Positions 32,701 through 42,851 of a stretch of 64,000 nt of DNA are shown here, piece by piece. The DNA lies in the NCBI GenBank assembly GCA_007449985.2, contig VIIQ02000614.1, positions 248,001-312,000 on the forward strand, given 5' to 3'. Position 1 is the first letter of the stretch. Each line of letters begins with the position of its first letter. Below the pieces are notes generated by a model. That model worked only from the letters and a program-made list of their open reading frames with translations, did no database searches and was not told the DNA's origin. Position numbers and translations under genes: made by a program. This DNA is from Desmodesmus armatus. Lineage: Eukaryota > Chlorophyta > Chlorophyceae > Sphaeropleales > Scenedesmaceae.

Positions 32701-32895
32701 GCGTGCTTGGCGGCACAGGAGCAGCCTCAAGTGAGGTCTAGTTGCAGCACAGTCGGCAGCAGTAGCAGTGGCGGTGCTGGTTGCGGTGGTGAGATGCAGC
32801 TGGTTGTCCAGCCTCATAGGGGCAGAGTGAGCGGCCAGTCTGGCTCTGTGCGTGGCCTCCATGTGTTTGTGTATGCAGCCCCCCTTGTACAGTAG
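29786..32895 (+). CDS. Gln-rich protein with SpoVS/Alba-fold-like domains
   Basis: Two coding blocks: up to 30780, and from about 31352 to 32895, joined by a GTGAGC donor at 30781 and an acceptor after ...CCACAG (phase 2). Block 1 is mostly poly-Gln/His with low complexity. Block 2 opens with a domain of about 75 residues (LPLLRLRKGAKPAQVAAVLA, VVLSAAGADLALLALN, GVLLVAAPQF) whose spacing matches SpoVS, a small Alba-fold family: conserved hydrophobic strand, V-A-x-V-L helix, A-x-G-A turn, and a P-x-F end. After another 270 Gln-rich residues a second, more divergent copy appears (VTPLRVTGCSINFADVLEDA, VVLPVVHAKQAVRVLEAVSL). A nucleic-acid-binding role is inferred from the fold. The 5' end is uncertain: the first ATG of the frame (29786) gives an unconvincing N-terminus, and the true start may be nearer 29930-30060 or in an unseen exon. 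Confidence 0.6.
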
Positions 32896-35244
32896 TTTGG
32901 GTCAAGGCGTTGGCATGTTGTAGGGTGTTTTGTGGTAGGCAGCAGCTAGGTAGCTTTGGGTGGAGCCTCCTGCAGGCAGGCTGGTTTTGTTTGAAAGCAA
33001 CGCTGGAGCGGGATTGGAGTGCAGCGGTTGTGTTGGAGGGCTCTGTTGAGGGTTGTGTGCAGGAGAGTGCCTGCCTCTGTGTTGAGAGCGTGTTGTACGC
33101 TACGGGATGGAGAGCATAGTGTGTAAGGAGTGACCGTGTGCCAAGGTGGCTCAGCAGATGGGCGCGGCAACCAGGACAGGCCTTGTGTAGTACCTGTGGC
33201 TGTGGGTGTGTGTTGGTGCTGGCCCTGTAGGCTCTGCTAATCGTGAAAGGCTATGGACGGTGAGGTTGTTGGTAAGGTTTTGCCTCCGGCCCCCAGCGGT
33301 GGTGTGCCCCTGATTGCTGTGCGTGTGGCCAGCTGCAGGGAGTCCGTCCCTCCCTGGTACCCCCACCCCTCCCCCACAAAAGAAGCCCATATTGATGGCT
33401 GGGTAGGCAGCAGGGCACACACCATCTGTGCTGGTGCGATCTCAGCAGCTGTGACAGGTCTCATGCCAGACTGTAACATACAAGCACCTGGGTGCTGAGG
33501 AGCAGGTTCAGGACACCATGAATCATTCGTGTCCATGGTGACTAGCTTGCATGACAAGGGAGGGTGTCAGTTCAATTTGTTGCAGTGAGATGAGGGAAGG
33601 GTACTGTACTGCTCATCTTAGTGCACGTCTTTGAGGTCCCTGTAAGGGCCTGAACCCCTGATTGAGAGTGTCTGACAGTCTGCCTTCCAACATCAACTTG
33701 ATGCTGAATGGATCTAGCTTGCAGTCAACCTTGGGGCAAATGGGCTGGATTACCGCCTGTTTACAAATGCCCAAGCAGACACTTTTGTGCAGGCACACAT
33801 CCCATGTATGCCTTGCCTGTAGTCTAATCTGTACCTCACCCAACGCCGACATGTATTGCGCAAGCGTTACACCTCCTCACTCATCACACACACAACACAG
33901 TCGCACTGGCGACACCAGTTTCTGAGCTGCCTAAACACACTCATCCCCATGTATGCACCCTGCTTGCCTGCAATCTTACCCAGAAACAAAGAGTAGCCCA
34001 GAGCACCCTCTGCAGGGTCCCAACCAGGGATACTAATATACTAACTAGAGTGTTAGTACCCCTGGTCCCAACCCATGCTAGGCTTTGCAGCCTAGTCATG
34101 CAGTCCCCCGCTGCACACGTGAATGCTTTGCATGCATTCAAAGAAACCCAGAACAAGAGGACGGCAGTGTGTATTGCAGCGCTGCCCAGGCCCATGGTCT
34201 GCAGCAGATTGCAGGACAGGGCAGCACATACCACAAGCCGATCACTCTGCTGCAACACTTCAAACATCATCTCACACAACAGCCGTGCATGGCTGCACGG
34301 CACAGCAACGCACACTCTTCTCACACAGTCAGCATTCAGCAGCACTAGGTTGCAATGCTGTTGTTGGTCAAGGAGGCCAATGTGCCTCCAGCCTGGAGCA
34401 CTCAGCATCAAGAGAAACAAACGAAAAAAACAAGCATGCATTGCTCTGCACAGACAAGTGTTCTGTGTAAAAAGACCTGCAGCAACAAACGAAGCACCAG
34501 CAATTGCTGCGCATCCACAACACACGGCATGCAGCACAAAAGCAAGGCACAGCTTGCTCTAGCCTGCTGATGCATGCTGAAACAGTGCTGCTCCACATGG
34601 TACAGCTGCTGCTTGCTGATCACTTTGCTGCAAAACGCCACCCCAAGACACAAGCTGCTGCTGTGCACAAGCTGCTGGTGTCACCAGTGAGGCAGCAGGG
34701 ATCCCTCAGTACCCATGCACCTGCACACCCCCTCCCTGTCTGTGCAACACAGCTGGGTGTCCTCCATGACAATCCATGGGTGTCATCAACAGCATAGCAT
34801 GCTTAGCCAGCATATATGTGAGTTGCTGGCCGCGCCACAGGGCACCGCATGCACAAAATACACTGCAGGTCCAGGAGTTTGCTGGACAGGTTGCAGCAGC
34901 AGCACACCAAAGCAGGCATTGGGCATGCACTGTCTGGTACGTGCTGCGTGTCTGATGCCATGCGCTTGTTTGCTGGATGACTAATCATGCCGCTCTAGCC
35001 ATGCGCTGTGGCGCAAGCACAGAGGTCCTGCCAGCACACCAGAGGTATGCATGCATGCATGCATGCTCCTGCACGCTGCTGATGGACAAGCAAAGAAAGA
35101 AACCAAGCACCAACACAGCCATTGCTGCACAGCAGGACACCTGCTGTGCATGAGTGCACCTCTGCATCGCTGCTGGCAGCGCTGACAGGTGCTGCTGGCA
35201 GCGTGGGGCCTGGACACCAGCCAAGGAAGCACTCAATGCAGCCT
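32896..35244. other. Intergenic region
   Basis: No gene was recognised between the Gln-rich gene and the 3' end of the first P450 gene. It contains the second SINE-like repeat (about 33130-33370, listed separately) and a short GCAT-repeat at about 35045-35066. Open frames are short and without family resemblance. Confidence 0.5.
33130..33370 (+). repeat. tRNA-related SINE-like dispersed repeat, copy 2
   Basis: It contains an A-box-like element (TGGCTCAGCAG, about 33147-33157) and later TTTTGCCTCCGGCCCCC with GTGTGGCCAGC, the same order of motifs as in 350-430. A G-run/C-run hairpin closes it (GGGAGTCCGTCCCTCCC). The B-box seen in copy 1 is not preserved. Together the two copies supply one half each of a Pol III promoter. 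Confidence 0.4.
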
Positions 35245-38200
35245 CTAAGCTGATGCCTTGACCGCTGCACCACCAATCGCGCTGCTGCGTGGGTGCAGGT
35301 GGCAGCGGATGCCCTTGGTTCCTGCTGTCTGCAGTGTGAGGTGGGTGCTCTCACGGCTAATGATGCCGGGGCGGCCGCCCATCTCTGGCGCCAGCTCGAT
35401 CCTGAAGTTAGCCAGCAGCTTGGCCAGCAGGGTCATCACCTCCATCTTGGCCAGGGACTGACCCACGCAGTTGCGGGGGCCCTCGCTGAACGGCATGAAC
35501 GTGATGCCGCGCTTGCCTGGGAGGGGGAGGCAAGCAGGCAGGCGGGGGCGGAGGAGAGGGGACACGGGAGCAGCATGAGTCAGCAGTCAGTACTCAGCCG
35601 AGTAGACAAATATCAGCACACAAACCTCAACCGTCATCAAAGTGAATGTCAATAGACGAGCAGGACTGCCGGCAACCTGGGCCTGTGGCCCACCAAGCAT
35701 CACAAAAGAAGCACTGCAGCAGTGCAGCAGCACCAGGTAGCCACTCACCGCCTGTTGTGTTGGTGGTGCTGTCGTACACCCAAGCCTCCACAGGCACATC
35801 CAGCCAGCGCTCAGGCCTGTACTGCGCTGGGCCTCCCAGTTGTGCGCAGTGTTGTGGATGGCAAACAGAGGGGTGGCTGCAAGCGCAGGCAGGAGAAACA
35901 AGGCACTGGCTCAGTACACAGAGTGTCAAGGCAGTTCTGCTGCAAAAGGCCAGTTGAATGTGCACCCTTTGCATCCAGTTGCAACGCACATGCGAGAGGA
36001 CACAACCCCTTGCGTGACAGTCAACACAGCTGCTCAACAAGGTCACAACTCACACAGAGGCACCGCAAATTACAGTGCAGTGCAGCACAGTACAGTATTT
36101 GCGGGAGGGGATCCCAAACCTCAGCACCAGCCAGCGAGCCAAGGGCTCGTGAGAATTGCACAGAGCTGCTTCATTGCTGAGGTGACACGCTCCCCAAAGG
36201 CAAACTCACCCACGATGGTACCAGCTGGCACAGTGTACTTGCCAATCTGGGTCACCTTGGTGGTCATCCTGCAGGAGTCAGCACAACACAGCAACACGGG
36301 TCAGCACAGGCAAGACAGGCAGTGCTGTAGGCTGCTCAGAGCTGGAACACAACATCGCTGCTGTAACCAGCAGCTTCGTGGCTCCTTCAAGGTGCAAATG
36401 CATGCACCCACACTGCACCCTGCTCAGTGGATGCATGCAAGCTCTACCATGTCAGCACTTTCTGTTAGCCTGCTGCACGTAGATTGAGCAGCTCTGGACT
36501 GCAGGGACCAAACCACCCTGCAGTCTCCAGAGCTGCTCAATTCACGTGCCGCAGGCTAACAGAAAGTGCCGACATGGGTGGAGTTTGCATGCATCACCAC
36601 CCAGGGGTGCAGTGTGCAGCCCTGTTGAGTGTGCAGGCAATGGCGTCAGAAGCCAGCAGGACCGCGCTGTCCTCACCTGCCCATGATGCTGACCACGGGC
36701 AGCATGCGCATGGCCTCCTTGGCAGCTGCAGAGAGGTAGGGCATGGCCTTGAGGTCATCCAGGGTCACCTCACGGGGTGTGGGGCGCTCTGGTGTGGCCA
36801 GGAGGCCCAGGCTGTCCAGCTCCTCTGCAATCTTCTCCTGTGCCTCTGGGACTGTGGCAATGTTGAACAGGGTCCAGCTGGTGGTGTGGCCTGCGAAGCA
36901 TGGTAGATGGCAGAACGAGGTCAGACACCGCAAAGCGCATGTGTACTACTAAGCTCATTTACAAGGACATTCCAAACGTTCTGATTTTCATGCCGATTGC
37001 CGCGTACCTGTCGTCTCGAAGCCCTCGACGAAGAGCATGCCGATTTCGGACAGGATGCGGTTCTCGCAGATGTTGGGGCTCTCCTTCATCACGCGGTACA
37101 GCTGTGCGGCAATGTCCTGGTCCTCGGCGTCGGGCTCGCCACGCGCCTTCATCTCGTTCAGCAGGGTGCGCATCTCTGCCTGGAACATGTTGAAGGCGAT
37201 GGCGCCCTGCAGCAGCACGTACCACAAGCTCTTGAGTTGAAAGGGCAGCCTTCGTCCACCAACAACTCGGCTCATGGTTAAACACGTGGACATGAAGACA
37301 AGCAAGTGGTGGGAGTGATGCCACCCTCTGCATAATCCTCACCTTGTCGCCACCCTTGAACCAGGTGGGGAAGATGGGGCGCAGGGGGTTGGCAACACGC
37401 AGCATGACCTCAGTGAAGCAGCGAGGCAGCACGCGAATCAGGTGCTCGTACTCAGGCACATCCTTGTAGACGCAGCCATAGTCGTGGTTGAAGCCGGCCT
37501 GCACACACAAACATGCAGCAGAAAGATTTCAGCTGGTGAGTCTGCTGGCGTGCCAACACTCGCTGGTGCCACACCCATGTGTGCCATCAGTACTGCCAGC
37601 TGCCAGACGTTTCGCCCTGCTGGCTGGCTCGGCGCTGTAATCAATGGCCTGGTGTTGAGGTGTGCCACCAAAGCACCCCCTATGCCACTGCTGGTGACGG
37701 TAGGGTATGGACTCCCGCGGCAGTACGCAACCGGGAGCCTGTGGGGCTCAACAGGCTGTAACCAGTCCGATGACATGCATTTGCAATGGTGTCCTACTGC
37801 TGTTGCTGTGCCAGTGCTGTGCTGCTGCTGCGCTACTGCTGCCATGATGGTGTAGCTGCTCACCAGGCCAATGACGTCCAGGGTCACCCTCAGTGCCAGC
37901 TGGTCAACGTCAATGGAGGCCTCAGCACCCAGCTTGGCTGCACGGTTGACGACCTCATTGCAGCGCTGAACCACCATGGGGAACTTCTTCTTGATGTTCT
38001 GCAGGCACACCAAGGGACACACTTGTCTTTACAGGGAAGTGGGGGTGATGGTACTGGGAGGATCACACGCTGGCCTGCATTGGTTGGCCCCTGCCAGCAG
38101 CATGTCTGCAGGATTTGCTCCCCCCCCCCCCCAAGCACCCGGTGGTGCCAGCCGATAACCCACCCCATGTAGGTAATACCCACAGCAAATTGCACCGACC

Positions 38201-39849
38201 AGCATCGCCGCCAGCCAAGCTGTGTCTATGTCCATGGGTATGCATTGTGACAGCTGCTGTGTGTGAGCACCAGCCACCCTGACCTGTGCACTGAAGCTGA
38301 CTGCCACTGCTTTGCGGATAGCTTTCCAGCGGTCATCAGCTGCTGCTGTCAGCAGGTTGGGCTGCAAGCACAGCAGGTGGCACACAGGTAACACATATGA
38401 GAGACCACAGCAAGCGTACAGGTGAACCTGCACCTTTGTTTTGAAGAGCAAGCTCATGGGTAAGCAAGAGCTTTGTTTCCCAGACCTGGCATTCCCGCTG
38501 AGCCTGGCTTTGCAAGCCTGCAGGCGGCTCCTGAGACCATTTTGGTCACTGCCCCTTTGTGTGCTGACACTTTGAGTGCTGCACACCTCAAACCTTTTAG
38601 AGACAGGACAGCACCCTGACAAAGACAGAGGACCATCACTACTACGTGCGGGGTGTCCTGAGAGCTGACACCGTCTGCTGTTGAAGCGTGTGCTGCAGGT
38701 GCTCACCTGCCCGTGTGGGTCGCACATCTTGTTGATGGGTGCGTATGTCTCAAAGGCCTTGTCCACTGAGTGCTCCCCACGGCCCATGATGGAGGCGAGG
38801 GCTGAGGGGTCAGTGACCAGCACAACATCGTGCCAGAGGAACTTGAACCTGTTGATACCACCGTAGGTGTCGCTCCAGTTCAGGAACTGCAGGCAGCAAG
38901 TCAGCCAGCAAGGTAAGCAGGTGGTGCGGGTGTGCACACTACCAACACGTGCAACAGCCGTCAGCAGGGTTTCAGAAGGCGCGTGAGCCGCCAGGCATTG
39001 TCCTTCCATCAAAGATTGCATGAAGCTCTGGTGTAACATGGCAGCTACAGTCAGCCTGCTGAGAAGTGTGTTGGCACACCAAGGATGTTGCTGTTGCATT
39101 AATTATGCTGCTGTATGCCTGTCGGGTTGTTCTGAGACCCTGCAAAGCCGTCCTTGCCTTGCGGTGGAAGTTGGGTGTCAGGAGCTCCAGCACATTGCCC
39201 AGCAGGGGGGTGGCCTTCTTCCAGGCCCCATCCATCTTGTCAAGATCATACTTGGGCTTCCTACAGTGCAATCACACAGGAACACTCGCCACCTTCAGCT
39301 TCCCACACCTCATTCACTGACGGCTGCAGATGCAGGAGCCCTGCCTGCAACTTTGTGAGCTGCTGCTACTGCTGCAAGCATGGCTTAGCCCACGGCCTTG
39401 CGCCCACTGAACTGTTACTGACTGCTGGATCACCACTCTGCTGGTGCTACTGCTACAGCTCTTGCTGTTGTGTCTCCCTGCTGCTGTTGCGCCCAACTGC
39501 TGCTGCACAGTCTTGCTGCTGCGTCCTGCTGACAGTGCTCTGCTGATCCAATACTACTGACAGCCCAACAGCTGTCAGCTGCTCTGCTGTGCTGCATGGC
39601 CAGCCCTTCTGCCCTCTGATCCTCCAGTTTTCGCCTTGTCACTGGCGGTACCACCCCACGGGACGGGGTTGGTTGCTGCTTGCTGCTGTCCTGGCCCAAC
39701 AGCACGATGCTAGGCACAAGTGATATTCACCATCTGAGCAATCACCTTGTCAATGTCCAGAAGAGGAACAGCAGTGTGCTGACAATGCACACCACAATTC
39801 CCATCTCCACAGGCGTTGCACTGCTGATGGCCTCAACGAGTGCCGCCAT
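35245..39849 (-). CDS. Cytochrome P450 (copy 1), frameshifted in exon 10
   Basis: Membrane-bound heme monooxygenase; substrate unknown. Eleven exons: 39746-39849, 39158-39260, 38707-38886, 38284-38361, 37864-37998, 37343-37498, 37008-37206, 36677-36890, 36210-36268, 35749-35876, 35245-35516 (about 542 residues if the frame is kept). Exon 1 encodes an N-terminal anchor (MGIVVCIVSTLLFLFWTLT). Landmarks: I-helix EGFETTGHTTSW, ExxR in KEAMRMLPVV, PERW in RPERWLDVPV, heme loop FSEGPRNCVGQ. Relative to the tandem paralogue, exon 10 lacks one base at about 35819-35835, so the heme-binding exon is out of frame unless this is a sequence error; otherwise it is a young pseudogene. The exon 2 donor appears to be GC (AAG|GCAAGG). 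An inverted repeat sits in intron 8. CYP family cannot be fixed by eye. Confidence 0.85.
35819..35835 (-). other. Single-base deletion in P450 copy 1, exon 10
   Basis: Between the shared text CACAACTGG and AGGCCTGAGCGCTGG, this copy has 17 bases where the paralogue at about 43535 has 18. Upstream, the frame reads TPLFAIHNTAHNW; downstream, RPERWLDVPVEAWVYDS is only found one frame over. No splice signals in the interval can repair it. Confidence 0.9.
36425..36603. repeat. Long inverted repeat (hairpin) in intron 8 of P450 copy 1
   Basis: Arms of about 60-80 bases pair across a loop of roughly 12 bases near 36505-36517. The left arm contains CACTTTCTGTTAGCCTGC and the right arm its near-complement; the best 60 positions show only about five mismatches and one single-base bulge. 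Arms extend outward to ATGCATGCAA/TTGCATGCAT. It could be a microRNA-type precursor within the P450 transcript or its antisense, or a foldback MITE. P450 copy 2 has no intron at this position. Confidence 0.85.
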
Positions 39850-42621
39850 TGTGACTGCGACACCAAAGTCTGCTGGAGATCAATTCTTGACCTGGAAAGG
39901 CACGATCGACCACGTGGACGTTTGCTTAGAGCATATGTCAGGACAGCGGCTCGGTCAACAGCTCACGTTGGTTGAACAAGCGACGCAGCAGGCGCGCCAA
40001 CATGCAAATATATTGATGATACTTTTAGTTGAATTAATGCGTTGTGGCGTTGCTGCGCCCCATGAACTGCCAGTTGCAACTGCAGCTCAGATTGCACTCA
40101 CTCACCTGCTGTTCTCGCAAGCCTGAAATGACTGCAAGCGCCAGTTTGGTCACAAGCAGCACCTCAGATTCAGTTTACTGTTCAGGATGTTTGAGCTCTG
40201 CAGTGAGAGCAAGGAGCGCTGCACTCGCGACTGAGAACTGCGCCGGTCCTGTGTTGTGAACAGCTGCACCGATCACTGCAATGTATGGTCTGCTGGCTCG
40301 TAAGTTTGGCTCCCAGCAGGAGAGGTGTGGGTGTTGTAAGGGAGGACGAGTGACCACTTGAAAGCTGACATACCTGTCCCAACAGCTTGACTGCTATACC
40401 TCGCTCGTCTTCCAACCTTGAAGGCTGGAGCCACCTCAACATTCACAAGTTTCTTGTAGCGCACGTGTCATCCCACTACGTGAACTAGGGACGCAGGCCA
40501 GTCAAAAAAACACAAGTGACAAAAGCACTGCGGCAACAACGGCGATAACGATCCAGCCATGCAACAGAGTCGTGCCAGTCTAGCCAGTCAGACAACAGTC
40601 AGCTGCCTGCAGCCAACAGAAGAAAGACGTGCCTTTCGGCACAGCCGCCAAACACCTCACAGAAGCTGATGGCAGTCAACTAGTGCACTGCTGAACGAGC
40701 AAATGACTGTGCCCAGATCAATCTGGTTGGGTCAGCTCAGCAGGCATTGTCAGCCCGGCATGGCAAGGTGACCAAGCAGCTGACCAGAGCAAACACACAT
40801 CTGGGACAAGGCTGCAGGCCAACCCTCATGTGGGGATGTGTTGATGGCACACACACCACCGCAGTTGCTGAGTGTACACACCGTGTTCAACCGTCATGGT
40901 CAGATACGTAACAGCAGGGACAGCACCACGACTATGTTGCAAGCCTGAAGGTTTTTGGTGGAGACATAACACCACTCACAATGACACAATGACGATGAAA
41001 GAGGGAATCACATTGCCAACTCGCAAACCAACTGCAACGCACCAGCAAGCTTGTTGCACGGCACTAGGCTCCGCATCGCCTCGATTGCACCGCCGCCAGT
41101 CGGTAGGCCAGCTGGTTGCACACAACAGGGCATGCTACAGCATCTATTGAGTGCCATATTGGCTGAACCTGCACTTCACTGCTGCCTGCAAGCTGCTGAC
41201 AGGCAGGAGCAACATTCACAGCAACATGATCACAGCCTGATGACCACCACAACACAAACACACAATCACACCCAGACACCAGCTCAGTCATTGAACCATG
41301 ATCACGAGGTGCTAAAGCAAAGGCACAACACAGGCCCTGAGTCACATGGTGCACAGGAGGATGCAGGCCAGCAGGCACCACTTCTGCACTTGAGACAATG
41401 ACACCACTTGTGTGATGCCAAGCAACTTACCGATACCTAGCAAGCCATTCCCTGAATAGGACCAAAGCACTTCTACACCAGACCGAGAGCACCCTACCAC
41501 ACCTCTCACTCAATGGCGCACACCAGTGTCACAGGAACTGCCTAGTAATGCCGGGTGTATCTACACACTCTGAATGCCAGCTAGTAGTGTGTGGGATGCA
41601 CATGCCGTCTGTAGCCATGCTGCATTGAGAGTTGCAGCTGCTACAGGCCAGTGATACACATTTTGACCAAAAACAAATCTGCACATCATGGCCAGCACCA
41701 CGCACAAGCCTTGCCCCGTAGCATGCTGCTCTTCAGCAGCTTGGTGTTGACTTGCACTCTTCTCTTGCATCTTGTATGTGATGCACCGTGCGCGCCTATC
41801 GTGCAGAAGGGTCACCAAAATCCCTGCAACACTGATGCTCCATATACACCATCACATGCCCGCCTCAACACACACAACCTGGGTCACGAGAAGGGGAGGG
41901 ACAGACACACGCAGCGTGTGCCGTTTTCCGCTGTGTGCTCCAGAAGACTGCATGCACCAGGGTGGCAATGATCCCCACAACAGCACGGCCTCAGGACAGA
42001 AACAGCTTGCTCAACAACCAGCAGGACACATATTCTACCCTACAACTGAACAAACTCCACCCGCTGGCTGCATCATTGACCCAATCGAAACTTGTGTTGT
42101 AACCCTTGTCAGGCTGTGCAGCACAGGCAGTAAGGCCGCATGCTGTATCGTCATGCGTATGATCCTACCAGCAGGCTGGCAGCAGCCCCTGCAAAGTAGC
42201 AGGTGGCTGCACAGGCAGGAAGAGAAACTGCAGTATGATCGGTCGCAACAACAGGTGACACAGGTCACTGCTTCCACTGGGAGCCTTATGCTATTTCCTG
42301 AATGACACTGCCACACTCCCACAATGACTCCTCTTGCCCACCGGCAAGTCAACTCGCATGCACACACCACTTCACCTGAGGACACAGGGTGTTGTGAAGG
42401 CCACGACATGCAAGGGCGCAACTACTGCAGCTGTCCTGGCGTGCATCCTGTTGCCCTGTCAACCCAAGCCATGTCATGCATGCATGCTCGCATAAGTCTC
42501 TAAGAGTGCCACATACTGACATGGCGGTGTGCCCATACTTCTGATGCTGCACGCTCATCCTGCAAGGTAAAGCCCCCTCAGTAGTGCGGGAACCCGTGAG
42601 GTCAAAGCTCCAATGCTGTCC
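39850..42621. other. Region between the two P450 genes
   Basis: Upstream flank of P450 copy 1. No gene, pseudogene or RNA is recognised. An open frame at about 39860-40126 (plus strand) has coding-like composition but no family match and overlaps the P450 first exon antisense. The rest shows only scattered CA-rich text. Confidence 0.5.
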
Positions 42622-42653
42622 TGCAGCTGCCTGCAGGGCTGCAGGCAGCTGCA
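42622..42653. repeat. Perfect 15-bp-arm hairpin
   Basis: TGCAGCTGCCTGCAG and its exact complement are separated by GG. It lies about 200 bases past the stop of P450 copy 2 and may be a 3' mRNA structure; no functional evidence exists in the sequence. Confidence 0.7.
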
Positions 42654-42851
42654 TGACGTCAACATCAGCACCCCGCCCTCCCCAAGGACACCATACAATG
42701 TCAGCACACCACGCCCTCCCTCAATCCTGCCAACCCCCTTCAAACGAACTCATTCAGTCCCTGCCGTAAAAATACCGGTCAAAAAGGACACCGCACCAGC
42801 AGCGCCGTGCTCCCCAGCTGCACTGCGCAGCAGCCTTTGAACTGTCGCCAC

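Noticed and set aside
39860..40126. Protein-like plus-strand frame upstream of P450 copy 1
   Set aside because: No recognisable family, overlaps the P450 first exon in antisense, and no splice-consistent partner exons were found.
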